Origin: Acanthochlamys bracteata | Lineage: Eukaryota; Streptophyta; Magnoliopsida; Pandanales; Velloziaceae | Direction: 5' to 3' | Length of the DNA stretch: 64,000 bases | Assembly: GCA_019914995.1 (NCBI GenBank) | Contig: CM034140.1 | Span: 7,300,026-7,364,025, forward strand | Shown: in pieces, positions 49,145 to 61,433 of the stretch | Position numbering within the stretch: the first letter of the stretch is position 1 | Layout of the letters: every line of letters starts with the position of its first letter | Program-made: the position numbers and the translations under genes | Notes under the pieces: model-generated | Told to the model about the DNA's origin: nothing | Database searches by the model: none | Seen by the model: the letters and a program-made list of their open reading frames with translations, nothing else

Positions 49145-50995
49145 ATATAGGTAGATAGATAGATAGAGCCAAGGTTATATGTTGCTGAGTCAGGATAAGA
49201 GGACCCATCCAAAGTATCATCAACTTCCTGATGTATATACAAATGTTAGTCATCTCATTCCAGCATTAACAATGCTTAGAACCTCCACGTAGTAATTCTC
49301 CAAGAGTGTCTCCCACATGTCGTCGTAAGTAACTGGTGTCCAAGAAGTTATATTCTCCTCTTCCACATCAGGAGCATCAGTTCCAACACCACTAAGGAAT
49401 TCATTTACCTAGGTGATGTAGCACAACGAGTACGCCCAAAATAAGAAAGAGACATTATAGTTATAAAAAAAAAACGGTCCATCAAGTCATATTCTAATAA
49501 AAGCTAAACAGAATGTCGCCATATCAACAAGTTTCTTACTCTGTTTATAGCGGTGCATTGTTCTGCCACATCGAGTCATCTAGTTCTGCAGCCCAAGTCA
49601 TTGCCAATCTGGATCAACGGAGCTGGTTAAACAATGAGATGAAGTTTCAAAGTTGAGCATATATCACCAAGACATCCTCTCAAAATGGCCATCATGACCA
49701 ACTTCACACAGTGCACTAATTAATAAATTTCAAAAAAGAAAAACATGTATAACGAGATAGAACAAAATGATTAAGTATGTCATATGGCGAAAGTTTGCTT
49801 GTAGCAGGTTGTAATCTTGTTACCTTGTGGGAGCTAGAGGTAAATATTTCGCTCTTGGAACATAACAGAACAAAGAGACCACATCTAGAATTCTTTCATG
49901 TGTTTCATAGAGTATCTTGAGTTCTTCATCTGACCACTCTTGCTTATTGTTATCATGGTTGTGTATATCTCGCACATTCACAGTAATAAACTATGTCAAA
50001 ATAGTTATGCTCCATTATACAAGTGCATGTCTAAACAAGAAATACCGTATCTCACCTACTCAGGTCATCCTGTGCTCTATACATTTCATCAAGGATCTAT
50101 AATACAGGACCTAACAATGAACCAAGACCAGTACCACTAGCACCTCGGTGTTCCCCGTTGCTAAGTTCTAATTCTGAAAATTGAGATTACTCCCCACCTT
50201 GAGCCAAAGCATGTAAATTCTAAGACTTACTGATGACTCCAAAAGCTACGCTAGCTTTTATGGAAAGGCATCTATGACAGGCAATGATAAATTCTTCAAA
50301 AGCCTTCACCAATGGAGTCACTGTGAATATGTCTTTTCTCTCTTTCCTTAGATGCATAAAGAATTTCCCCACCAAGAAAAATTAACATAAAGATCCTCAA
50401 GATGTGAAGATCAATGAAATTTCTTTGAAAGAATGTAGCTCAATGCTATTTTGTTTGATCCAATTCATTCAAAAGTGAAAAAGGATCTAGCTTTTCTACT
50501 TTCTACTTCTGAAGAAGCTTTACTCTTTCTCTCTTTCTCCTCCTCAAATCATTATGAAGAGAACAACTTTCCATTCTTCTTCAAAGATTACCTCTTTATC
50601 CATGATTCCCTCATCAGAGCATATGAATTACATGGTTTCACCACCAACAGAAATGAAACGAACACAGAAAATTTCAGCATCTAAAAATTTTCGAAGCAAA
50701 ATTAAGGAAAAGAAAAAAAAATGCTAACCCTCTCTGCTTCTGAGGAATTGTTTTGACAGGATTAAGAGCTTTCGCTGCAGAAATCGTATCACTTGGGATC
50801 TGCATGAGAGTGCTCCGCTTCGACTTATTCTCTCCCGAAACCACCACAGGTTTCCACAGTGTCGACGAAGGCGCCGATACTGCAGCAGGGATCGCCGGTG
50901 ACGAGTTCGGCGGCGGTTTTAGGATCTGCAGTGACGAGATCCATCAACGTTGTCCCGCCGGAATCTTGCCCTCTCAACGACGTCATCGTCTCCAT
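49145..50995 (-). pseudogene. Decayed fragment of TASH3 (TPLATE-complex SH3 subunit)
   Basis: Minus-strand blocks match, in order, the large plant endocytosis protein TASH3. The first exon (50729-50995) carries SGGTTLMDLVTADP and then, in another frame, TLMQIPSDTISAAKALNPVK, so a frameshift lies near 50910. About 50056-50219 carries LHALAQGG and GASGTGLG, then ILDEMYRAQDDL, with in-frame stops at 50187-50189 and 50097-50099. About 49824-49972 carries EWSDEELKILYETHERILD and VVSLFCYVPRAKYLPL. About 49545-49610 carries WAAELDDSMWQNNAPL and then a stop. About 49280-49408 carries VNEFLSGVGTDAPDVEEENI and YDDMWETLLE. About 49190-49235 carries SSYPDSATYN. The family protein is about 1200 residues; most central exons and the SH3 end are missing. 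Intron borders are kept between blocks, so it is a genomic and not a retrotransposed copy. Confidence 0.88.
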
Positions 50996-51111
50996 CGAAG
51001 TTCTCGATCAAATCGAATTTCGATTGATTGCAGAAAAATGTTCTGGAGAAATTTTTCTGAAGCTCTCGACTTGCATCTCTTTTTGCAGGTTTAGTCCTTT
51101 GCTCTAAAAGG

Positions 51112-51357
51112 CGTATTTACAAACCCTTCAAACTCATTTTTTTATTTAAATTTATGTTTATATAAAATATTTATAAAAATTAAAATAAAATTCTTTTATT
51201 AATAAATTCTTTTAAAAATTTAATTTAAAAATTTATTATAAATATTAAATTAATATATAATTTTATTGTATTAAATATTTTTAATTTTTAATTTAATTTT
51301 TTAAATTGATCTTTAAAAAATTTACTTACCACTCTAAGTTCAAGATAAACACGCCCA
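51112..51357. mobile_element. MITE of the GATAAACACGCCC family
   Basis: About 246 bases from AGGCGTATTTACAAACCC to CAAGATAAACACGCCC. Reverse-complemented it lines up with 9713-9923, sharing AATTTTTTA, TTTAAAAAATTAAATTAAAA, TTAATA and ATAAAATTATATATTAAT. It lies between the TASH3 remnant and the bL19m promoter. Confidence 0.75.
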
Positions 51358-51599
51358 AAGAGTGTAAAATTCTAAAACCCGCAAGTGAACAACCCGAAAC
51401 CCGAATTTACAACCGGGTTAAAACATTTGTAAATTTGTACAGTGAAAGCGTTAACGGAAACCCGAATTCGCAAGAAAACCAATTAACTATTTCAGTAATA
51501 GACCACATCATATTAGTTTCGCAGATATATATCTACATTTCGTCATTACGTAATCTATAGAATACAAGTTTCCTCTTTTTCTAACTGCTGCAATACACA

Positions 51600-52512
51600 A
51601 CTGGCTTGAGAATCGTTAAAAACCACCGGCCAGTCCTTGCAGCCGTCATCCGCCGCCGCAGTTCTACAGCGATCGCATCAGTGAGTTTGTTGTAATCAGT
51701 TTGAGTTAAATTGATGTAAATCTTCTTATGATTTCTCGTATTTGTTGAAAATGTTTCTGACTTTCACAGACGCAGTAGAGATGGATCCTTATTCTGTTCT
51801 GTTAGTTCTTTTTTTTAATGGTTTCTTTTTTAAATGAACTAAACGATATTTTTCTTAGATGTTTTCGGAGAGTGGCTGAGTTTAAACTGGTGATTGATAT
51901 GCCCATGAAGTGTTCGATGAAATGCTCGCATCGTATTTTTTTGCATGTGAGGGAGATATACAGATTGAATTTAGCTCCAATGCTCTGTTTCTTTCTAAAT
52001 GTCAAGGCATTTTATTGGTGAATCTAGGATGCCCTTGAGGTGTTCAATGAAATGTCTTTAGGTTGATGTTTTATTTTGCAATGGGGGACGTTAGGTTGAT
52101 GATTAGACGTCCATGGGGTGTCTGGTGAAGTTACTGCATGGGAATATCTGAGATTTATAGGTTAAATTTTTACCACTAGTTGCATGGTTTGTTAGTGAAG
52201 CAGTTGAGGTTTAATTGGTCAATTTGTGATAAGTGGGAGGTGTTTGATGAACTGCGTGCAGCGTAATTTTCGGACGTAACATTTTATCGATTGCATAATG
52301 CATGCAAAGAGTATGCTACTAGTGCCTTATGTGGTTGCTCTGTTGGCTTTCACTTCATGGTCTTTATTCTTTTATTCTTTTGAAATGCTTGATTTCTCAT
52401 ACATTTCATTTTAAATTAGTATGTTCTCATTGTCATATTACTTTCAAGTAGTAATGAACTCTAATGAATTTTATGTTCTAATTTTGACTATATTACAGAC
52501 ACCACTTGCAAA
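51600..52512 (+). promoter_or_regulatory. bL19m 5' leader exon and leader intron
   Basis: A GC-rich leader ends GATCGCATCA with a GT donor at 51681. The acceptor TATTACAG at 52491-52498 precedes ACACCACTTGCAAAATG. This predicts an 818-base intron inside the 5' UTR. The intron holds four imperfect copies of a GAGGTGTTCnATGAAnTG motif (about 51908, 52035, 52115 and 52238). Confidence 0.6.
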
Positions 52513-54308
52513 ATGCAGTCCTTCTGCAGAGGTTTCCGCTGTTTAAAAAGCCATGTTAACCAGTCAAGGGCAGTGTACAATTGTTACTCCAGGATTATTT
52601 CTTTCAGTAGTAATAGCTCAAATGAGAGATTGAAGAATCTAACCCCAACGTCTATCGAATGCCTTCGACAGACTTGTCCAGTTGAGGTATTGGTTCCAAA
52701 CCTACTGGCCCTCACTGTATGCTTTCTCTTTCCATGTGGCAGCAGCTAAGTTTGTAGAATTTAATTCCTCTTAGACCTTCAGTGGAATACATTATCAGAA
52801 ATTAGCACTTAACACTCTGTCCTCATTGACCATTCACTTCTAATGGATCAAAATTGTTGTACTCTCCTTCTTTCAAGGAGCTTATTGGCTTGGACTTTGT
52901 AGCTGTATGTTTTGGTTCTACTAACTGCTCTTGTTGTTTCCGCCAGCAACTAGTGCTGGAAACATGCTTGTAATTCTCATACTGAAGTCTCCTTATCCTT
53001 TGAGTGTTTTTCAATATGGTTTACTAATATCACGTTGCATAGACTTTCCCCCTTTTGTCATTGAGGTTTATTATATCATTACTTTTTAATCATCATTCTA
53101 TTGACGATCAATCTGTTTGTTCCAGAAAAGTAAAGCTTCATTTCGAAGGATGTTTAGTCTGTCTCATAATGGAACTCGTAGTGGAGGAGCTCTTAGATAC
53201 AATGCTCCATTTAGGTCCTTGACAACAGCAGTTCATCATGAGGGACCTGTTGAGCAAAGCAATGCAAACATTTCTTCAGATATTGCTCATCCGCCCCGTA
53301 TCAAGTTCAAAAGACTTGACAAGACAGCAAAGCATATAATGAATGTGAGATTTATATTGCATAGTACTTAGTCCAAAGAGTAAAGTGTCTTTACCTTGTA
53401 CAAGCCCCAACATTTATCCATGTGAATCATTGTTTGTTGTTTTACATCTTTGACAACAGATTCTAGATAAAGAAGCTGTAGAGAAGGTACAAGTTGAGAG
53501 ACAGATTCCAGATATTAGGCCTGGGTATATTATCCAGCTTAAAGTGGTATGCCTCTTGAAACCTTAATAACTTAGTACTAGTACTGGAAGTTTGTATACT
53601 TATATTCGTGATTGAAACAGGAAGTGCCTGAGAATAAACGCCGTGTTTCTATGTTAAAAGGGATTGTGATAGCAAAGCGTAATGCAGGCTTGAACACAAC
53701 ATTCAGATTAAGGAGACTTGTGGCCGGTGTTGGAGTTGAATCTGTATTTCCTTTGTAAGTAAAACTTCTAAAATAGAAAAGGCACCGATCTTTGCCTTAT
53801 ATTTAGTTATTGATAAGGAACCTAGCATATCATACGTATATTTTTTGCAATGCATCATCCCAATTGTACATTTCCTACCTATATTCATTGTTTGGCTTAC
53901 TGGCCATCCCTGCAACATTTCCCATAAAAGAAATGAAAAAAAGTAGAAAGCAGTACTAGTAGATTTACCATATCTCAAAGTACCTACATTGAAGCTTATT
54001 TCATTCCTGCAGCTTGATAATGTGTATGTCTAGGCAATATGGAATTAAATGGTTCTTAGTTCTTCCCTTATTAAATGCAAGTATTATCATTTTCCATTTT
54101 TATAGGAATTTTTACACCTCTTCTGTTTACCAAGAACGATGAAGAACAAATTCTAGATTTTCACTCGGAGAATAATCGGTTATATATTATTTCTCTGTCT
54201 TGCAGATACTCACCAAACATAAAGGAGATGAAGGTTCTTGACAAGAAGAAAGTCAGGAGGGCAAAACTTTACTACCTAAGAGACAGGATGAATGCTCTCA
54301 AGAAGTGA
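52513..54308 (+). CDS. Mitochondrial large-subunit ribosomal protein bL19m
   Basis: Bacterial-type L19 protein of the mitochondrial ribosome. Five coding exons: 52513-52686, 53126-53344, 53460-53546, 53621-53754 and 54206-54308, giving 238 residues. About the first 110 residues are Ser/Arg-rich and poor in acid ([20 protein letters not shown]), a likely mitochondrial presequence. They are followed by a poorly conserved stretch, then the L19 core: [77 protein letters not shown] and [19 protein letters not shown]. The last segments are diagnostic of L19. A mitochondrial rather than plastid location is inferred from the presequence and the plant paralogue pattern. Confidence 0.93.
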
Positions 54309-55047
54309 AAAACAAACTGTCTACTTGGGCTGCCTAGTCAATGTGTGTAGTAGTAGCTTTGGAAGGTGTTTTTGTCCCCAATGCTAAGCAAAAGTAGTCT
54401 TGAACTTGTGTGGTCTGTATACTCATCATCATCTCTAAACTTTTCCATGATTTCTTGGAGAAAAATAGCAGATTTTTCTGTAACATTTATTGAGAGCTAA
54501 CACATTGATCATCGTTTTGAATGGTATATTTTCTTGCAGAAATTTTCAATCTGAAAATTTTTTGCTTTTATAACTGTTACTTGTTGGAATTGAGTTTCTA
54601 AGAAGTAAATGTTGAGAAGTATATTTTTTTTTTCCGAGTGAGAAAGTAGATTTGAAAATGAGTTAGAAGTGAACTTGAAAAAATACGTTCGCTTTGGATG
54701 ACTTTGAAATGAAAAGTGATCGTAAAATTTAGAAGTTTCGGTTCTCTCTCTATAGTAAAGGTCTCTCGTTTGCGCCCGTGAAGCTTCTATTTTCTTCCTT
54801 CCGTCTCTCTACCGCTCGCGGTCGATCGTGTCCAGAGACAACGCTGCGAAGGTCGACTTCATAATTTTGTTTTATTAATGTTGTTTGGTGTTCTTGTTGT
54901 TCATGATCTCTATTTGATTTTATCTATTATAAGTTTTGTTTGTAACATTGCCGCTTATTGAATTTGTTGATTGATATGACGAAGCTAGGTTTGGATTGAT
55001 GTGAGGAAGATTTATCAGAGTATTGAACCTATTATGCTGTCTTTTAG
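54309..55047 (+). other. bL19m 3' UTR and leader-like DNA before the SR45a fragment
   Basis: The bL19m 3' UTR runs to about 54550. From about 54740 to 54850 there is a CT-rich, 5'-UTR-like stretch (TTCTCTCTCTATAG, CCGTCTCTCTACCGCTCGCG), followed by T-rich intron-like DNA up to an acceptor at 55046. No RRM-encoding exon is found here, although one would be expected if an SR45a-like gene followed. Confidence 0.45.
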
Positions 55048-55645
55048 GCAAAGAGAAAACCAGGACGAACACCAACTCCTCCTGCCAGGTCTGAGGACTA
55101 TGCATTCCTTTTAGTTCTTTATGAGTTCTATTGTTGTGTTGTTTTTCTGACTTCTGAATTCTCCATGTATTCCTTTGTAGGAAAGCGCCGTTCACAAAGC
55201 TACTTACCGTACTACAGAAGGTACCATTCCCTGGAATATTCTTCTGAGAGAGATAGGTCATACTCCCCTTACGACAGGCACAGGCGATCACGTTCAAGGT
55301 CTCGATCACCGTTTCAGCAGATCCCCTGTGAGAAGACGGGGAAGTTGCTCCTATTCTCGTGACTCAAGTGGTTCTATATCGCCCTACTACAGGAGGCGCA
55401 GCTATAGGTCAAGATCGAGAAGCATGTTGCCAAGGGGAAGGAGAGGGTTTTTGCATAGCATTTCTCCTAGGCATAGAAGAAGCTCAAGGAGAAGCTACTC
55501 GAGGAGCATCTCAGCTAGGCGAAGTTCAAGGAGAAGCTATTCTCGCAGTCTCTCAGCCAAGGCCATAAAATCTAAGAGGAGTGCATCAATTCGCCCATTG
55601 TCAAAGCGTCTGTGTAGGAATTCCAGAACTCTGTACAAGAATTGA
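55048..55645 (+). pseudogene. SR45a/Tra2-like splicing-factor fragment: RS domain only
   Basis: Exon 55048-55088 encodes AKRKPGRTPTPPA, the segment that follows the RRM in plant SR45a-like (Transformer-2-like) proteins. Exon 55181-55645 encodes Arg/Ser-rich sequence: YLPYYRRYHSLEYSSERDRS, then SYSPYDRHRRSRSRSRSP. After a frame change near 55306-55315 it continues SPVRRRGSCSYSRDSSGS, RRRSYRSRSRSMLPRGRR and RSSRRSYSRSISARRSSRR. The reading phase also does not carry across the intron 55089-55180. The RRM is absent upstream. A missing RNA-binding domain plus two frame problems indicates a broken gene, although transcription cannot be excluded. Confidence 0.75.
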
Positions 55646-56008
55646 ACTTGAAGCTTGTGGTTGTAAGTTTCCTGCTGTATTCTGGCTTTTAGACCTATTC
55701 TATGGTTGTACTTGCATTCAAACTGCAAAACCTGTGTATATTGTATATACATATGACAAGCTCCCATTGTTCGAGTTGGATGTTGACTATTGTGTTCTAC
55801 ACTCAATACTCACTTTCTGTGAGGCCAAGAAGTTTTACAGCATGCAAATTTAGCGTACAGTTACAAGTCTACACACTATGATCTCACAAGCACACACTGG
55901 TTTTTTATAGCAACAGTCTCTCTGCTCTTTGAGAAAGCTCAAAATCTTTACAGCAAGCAAATTCAGCAGCTGTACATCCTCAAGTCTTCAGACTACAATC
56001 TCACAAGC

Positions 56009-58090
56009 TCACACTGCTTTTGATAGCAACAATCTTTCCGCTCTTCTTTTGCGTGTATCATGCCAAGAAATGATCTCTTTGATCTTTTGCTCGCTCATGT
56101 TTTCTGCGTCTTCATCTTCTTCCTCTTCTATCTCCTTGCAGGTGCTGAGTTTGGATTTCACTGAAGGTTCTTGGCACTTCACGCGATCTGCAGCTGAAAT
56201 ACTTCTGTTGAGCTGTGTCTTGTGGTAGTCGCTGCGAATTGCCCATAAAACCTCGCAGCACCTCTTCATTGTCGGCCGTGATTTTCTAGCGCGGGTGAGG
56301 CACTCAGCTGCCAGCCCCATTATTTTGTCCACTGCTGCAACTGATGCAGGGTTCCGTCTCAAACGAGGGTCCATCACCATTGCTGCACCGCCTTCCTTGT
56401 ACTTCTGTAAGGCCTGCACTCATACCAAACTCTTCTAGTTAAAAAAAAGCAATGAAACACATACGGCGGTTTGTGCTATAGTTTCTACTACTTGCAATAT
56501 GTTTTCTATACCCAGCGTGTAGTGAGGCGGTTCTTGACATCGCAGGAACGTTCTATGGGGCGACGGCTAGTGATGAGCTCAACAAGAACTACGCCAAAGG
56601 AGTAGACATCGCTTTTCGCTGTGAGTTGGTAGCTGGTGGCATACTCAGGGTCTAAGTACCCTACGGTGCCCTTGATCTGTGTTGATACATGCGTAGCATC
56701 GGGGTCCGATGCTGCTAGTCTTGCAAAGCCAAAGTCTGCAACTTTTGCCCGGAGCTTGTCCGTTAGCAAGATGTTTGATGACTTTATGTCACGGTGGATG
56801 ATAGGGTGATCTGTTCGACAACATGCCTCAACCAGGTAAGTTTGTGTTAGTCCTTTTTCAAGCAATGGAACTATTTCATCTGAATGAATGTTAGTTTACC
56901 TGCATACATGTGCATGTACGCAATCGCATGAGCAACATCAACAGCAATATATAATCTCTCTGCAATTTCCAATCCACTTCCTCGAGTTCCTGCATCACAA
57001 ACAACATGACAGTACTGCTTCATGACTGATTTTCTTCATATTTGAAAGTCGTTAACACAAATGATACTTTTGGTTTTCTGTGGGTTGTGATTTTCCACAA
57101 AAGTGGAGACCTACCATCCAAATGTTCCCGGAGATTGCCGTTGCCAACAAACTCGGTGATGATTATTCTTTCATTCTGATCATCGAGGTATCCAAGAAAC
57201 TTTACCAAGCTGAGATGTTCTACTTTCGATAGAATTCCAATTTCTGCATTGAACTCTGCTGACAAGTGCTTGCTATATTGTGTCTGCAACAGCAGAGTTT
57301 ATGATGACTTTCAAATTTTTCTTTCAGCAAAAGGGTAGTGGTTAAATGACATGATCGCGAGCTATTTCACCTTTTTTGCGCGTTTTACAGCAATAAGAGT
57401 CCCATTTTTCAGCTTTCCTTTGTATACCGTACCGAATCCTCCGTTGCCTATTTGATTTTCTGAAGCAAAATTTCTCGTAGCTTTGTAGATATCTGCAATG
57501 GTGAAGATTGGCTTCTCTTCCTCAATGCAACTAGAAATGCCAAGCTTGTACCTTGTTTCGCTTCTGCTACTTGCAGTTGACAGTCTTGAGGCTGCAACAT
57601 TAATATTTTACAAAACATCCAATAGCAAATTATATTTGTAGACATAAAGAGTAAAGCAAAACATATCTGTTATTTGTTGATTTTAATCACAAACACTGTT
57701 CTACGAGAATGGTCGATTATAGTTCAATATTATGCAATTTGCTTTGAATTTCGGCTGTTGATTATTTATGTACTGAAAATTTGGTTGAATTACCAAAACT
57801 TTTTAACTGCAGATGACTTCACCTGAATTGCTTGAATTGGCGTCGCTCCCTTGATCACCATCATCTTCTTCTTTCACGCTTCTGGTGTTTGGAACGAAGC
57901 AAGTCTTGAAAGCCCCCGCAACGCTGCTGAACGAGTTTGTTCTGAACTTCCTCCGGCTAGAAGTCGTGGAGCAGTTTGTTGTTATCGACGTTTGCGAGAC
58001 ATCCTCCAAGTCTTCTGGTTGATTTCCATGAACTGAAACTGAATTACTTCTGCTGAAGGAACTATTCGCAGATTTCTGCTTGTGCAGCAT
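56009..58090 (-). CDS. Receptor-like cytoplasmic kinase, calmodulin-binding (CRCK2/3) type
   Basis: Soluble Ser/Thr kinase of the receptor-like cytoplasmic group. Exons on the minus strand: 57823-58090, 57371-57591, 57115-57283, 56900-56989, 56512-56810 and 56009-56413, giving 483 residues. The start is the ATG at 58090 ([20 protein letters not shown]); upstream only a non-ATG continues the frame. The N-terminal 130 residues are Ser-rich. Kinase motifs: [26 protein letters not shown] (catalytic Lys), [33 protein letters not shown] (HRD), [10 protein letters not shown] (DFG), [10 protein letters not shown] and [20 protein letters not shown]. The C-terminal tail is Glu-rich ([20 protein letters not shown]). 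All catalytic residues are present. The CRCK assignment rests on overall kinase pattern and the [17 protein letters not shown] segment. No receptor ectodomain or membrane span. Confidence 0.9.
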
Positions 58091-58612
58091 ATGGTACGAT
58101 TCTTTACAGATCTTGGAATTCCTCAAGAATCAACTAATTCTACCAGAAATCTCAGGAGAAGTTTGTCAAACGTATACTTGTTCATGGATGAGAAGACCAA
58201 GTTCATATTCATCAAAATAATGTCGAGAAAATTATAGTTGGGCAAATTATACATAAAAAATTTGACATAAAGTCAGATGATTGATTATGACTATATAATA
58301 AACTTCTCGCCAAATAAATTTTTGCGTTTGAGTTGCTTCTCCACTAAAACTATCATGACACGTTCCAAGCATCATACGCGTTATTATTAATTTTTTAATT
58401 TTTCATAATTCTAATTGGTGGATATACAGCAATTCATGATAGTCACTAAAAAAATTTCTAAAGCCAATAGCAAAAACGTAAACACCTGATAAATTCTGTA
58501 TCTAACACAGTTGGTCGACGGCAAGAAAACCGACAATTTAGCGACCGCAAGGTAACGAGTTATGATTAACGGAGACAACATCACTTGGAGAAATAATAGA
58601 ACTTTTTTCCCC

Positions 58613-61433
58613 TTATTCAAAATCAACTTGTTCTGCAGTAGCAAATAAGTTCCAGAAGAGGGCGCTAATGAGATACATTAGCGATGTGAGTACAAGAAAA
58701 CCACGGAAAGAACCCATCCGCTCAACAAAGAAGCCTGCACCGACTGTTCCCACGATTGCAGCAAATGTACCAGCAGTGTTTGACATTCCTGTGCAGAAAT
58801 CAGTAGAGTAATATAAAAACTAATTTCTAAGTGGATTTTCAAGCATTAACTTGTAGAAGCTAGCGTAGTACCGTGAATGACACCTGCATAATTTGGGGCA
58901 ATCTCCTGTAACAATATGAAACGAAACAGTTAGAAAAAATATGAGAGAGACATACGGACAATTGTTTCACTTTATTCAATCTGCTAACCTGGAAATTGAC
59001 CAAAAAGCCAGAATGGCTGAAAGAGCTCAAGCCGACAGCTAGGGTCAGCCATGCAGCAGCTACTGATGGAGTTTTAGCTATGCCTAACCCAAGAAGAGCA
59101 ATCCCAGGTCCAGTGAATCCAATTGACTGCAGTTAAGAAAATAAGTAAATGGAGTACATAAACCTTCTTGTTTGGGTTTCATTAAACTTTTTGGAAATAA
59201 TTGACAAAAAATCATAAAATAAAGGGATGGACTCCAAACTCTTATAATATATATATAATGGAAATTCCATATGCCAGTTCTCTCTGAATATATACTAAAC
59301 CAGTAATAAATATTCCAAAAGAACAGCATAGCATTACCTCTTGGGTGTCAAAAGGCACAAAAATGTAGTTATGCGAAGAGTCAAATGTAACTGTCAAGAT
59401 ACCTGCATAACTTTTCTTACAGTAGTAACATCAGTGGCTCCCTTAATCAACATGTCTGACCAAACTCCAGCACCATATCCTAGAATTGCCATCATAACCC
59501 AGGGAAGTGCACTGTACCATGCTGCTTGCCTGAGGTCTACAAGGTAAATCTGTTCCAGGAAAATTTCATGGGTTGGTCTACAAGATATTCAAGGAAGCAG
59601 CTACATAGAATTGAACCAAAAATCAAATACAACATACTGTTTTAAAATAGATTGGCATCCAGGACAGAATAACAAAGTAGCCCTGCAAATGCAGCAGAAT
59701 GAGTGAATGTGACTTTTAATGATGATGGAATTGTGACTAATTTGGAACATATATTAATCCTAAGTTGTTAAGCAGAATAGCATAAGATTTACCCAGCTAT
59801 GCATAGCATTCGCTGAAATTACAGCCCAAGTAGGCAACTTCGAGAGCAGCTTCCTAAAAGGGGGAACCAATTTGGATTTCACAGGGTCCATCGTTCGAGG
59901 TTTTGATATTTGACCCTTAAGTATGTAATTCAACTCGATTTTGGATATTTGAGGATGACGTTCAGGGGTATTTGATGTTGCAAAAACCCACGTCAGTACC
60001 CAAAGAAATCCGAACAGCCCAAATATTATGAAAGGACCAAATACACTGACATTCGACATGATAATAGGTGAAATTAGAAGGCCAACTGCACTGCCAAGAT
60101 GAAAACCAGCCATTGCAATAGCAACTGCAGTAGATCTTTCTGCTTGAGGAAACCATCTATAAGAAAACTCCAATTTCAACAACTGCAACAAAAGGCGAAA
60201 TGTTTTGCAGAAGAAACTCATAAAACTACATAAGAAAGAGTAGAGACAAGTAGGGGAAAAATTACAAGGGTCCTGGTTTGCACCTTGAGACCATGTGGTT
60301 CATGCTAGGTAGTGCAACCCCTTCTGCAGCACCCAGGAGAACTCTTACCACAAGTAGGGCCCACAGAGAAGAATCTGCAGCCCAAGGAGTTAGGAAAGTA
60401 GCCGCAGACCAGAGAGCCACGCCCCACGCCAAGACTATCTTACCGCCATAATAATCGACTAGTGCCCCTCCAACTATAGGTGACACCAAATAGCCCCAAA
60501 GGAAAGACGACTGCAATTAAAGCGAAAATGAATATCAGTAAGCAGCAAGGAAACCCAAAGTTCATAATTGAAACAACTGCATTTATAATAGTCCTAGAGC
60601 AAGCAAAATTTTCTTTTGGTCCGATAGAACTATATGCCACAACCACACTTCCTAGTGAACCAAAAAAGGATCTTTCTCCTCAATCACACGCAAGATCACG
60701 AATTTCTTCAGTGCCTTGTAATCATTTTTTACTATTAGAAGAAATACTGATAGTCAACATTGGTATACCGTTTCTCAATTTTCACATGCAAAAGATCCGG
60801 ACATCTCAATGCTGGTATCTAATTTCAACAGGCAACTTTACTACTTTCTTCGGCATCTTATATCCAGTGCTAATCAAAATGCCTATATCAAAATTTATTC
60901 AACAGTTAACTTCACAAGCTAAATAAAAACCAACCTTAGAAAAAAAAGATTTTTTCAAACATTTTCCACAATTTCGCATACAAGATTACAATAATAAAGA
61001 TAACCTGCACAACGCCGGCAAAAGACTTAGTCCAGCCGCGTGCCGCCGACAGCGGAACGATCGCGACAGACATAACGACACGGTCCGCATTGCAGAGCGC
61101 CAATGCCATTCCCACCATCGCCACCACCTTCACTCTCTCCGAAGTCAGAAGCTCCCAGAATCCACCACCACTCTCGCCGCCACAATTGTTGTCTGAAACA
61201 TCACCGCCGGCGTGAGAAGCAGTTGGAGAAGAACACCTAACTGTTCGAGTAAAACAGTCTGAGTATTCGTGCCGAGATAGAGTTCGGGCCGGTTTAAATG
61301 CTCGAAGACGAGAGCGAGAGTTGTTTGGACAGACGCCGGCGGAGGAGAAGGTAGGAAGAGTCCGACGTGGTTTATCCCGACGGAAGAAGGACGGACAAGA
61401 AGAAGCCCATGGGCCCACTAAAGTGGTCGCCAT
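58613..61433 (-). CDS. PHT4;5: Plastid inorganic phosphate transporter PHT4;5 / anion transporter ANTR6
   Basis: Twelve-helix major-facilitator transporter of the SLC17/PHT4 family that moves phosphate across plastid membranes. Exons on the minus strand: 61005-61433, 60284-60510, 59793-60156, 59638-59682, 59403-59549, 58989-59126, 58872-58905 and 58613-58788, giving 519 residues, the usual length. The start is the ATG at 61433 (MATTLVGPWASSCPSFFRR); the N-terminal ~95 residues are Ser/Arg-rich, like a chloroplast transit peptide. Family blocks: CNADRVVMSVAIVPLSAARG, SSFLWGYLVSPIVGGALVDY, AWGVALWSAATFLTPWAADS, LLGAAEGVALPSMNHMVSRW, ERHPQISKIELNYI, SWGYFVILSWMPIYFKT and EIAPNYAGVIHGMSNTAGT. The DRHPQI(T/S)K(S/I)ELEYI-like loop points to PHT4;5 rather than other members. 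Divergent with SBPase. Confidence 0.93.

Noticed and set aside
55537-55806. 89-codon minus-strand ORF over the SR45a-like fragment
   Set aside because: Antisense of Arg/Ser-codon repeats, which commonly gives spurious open frames.
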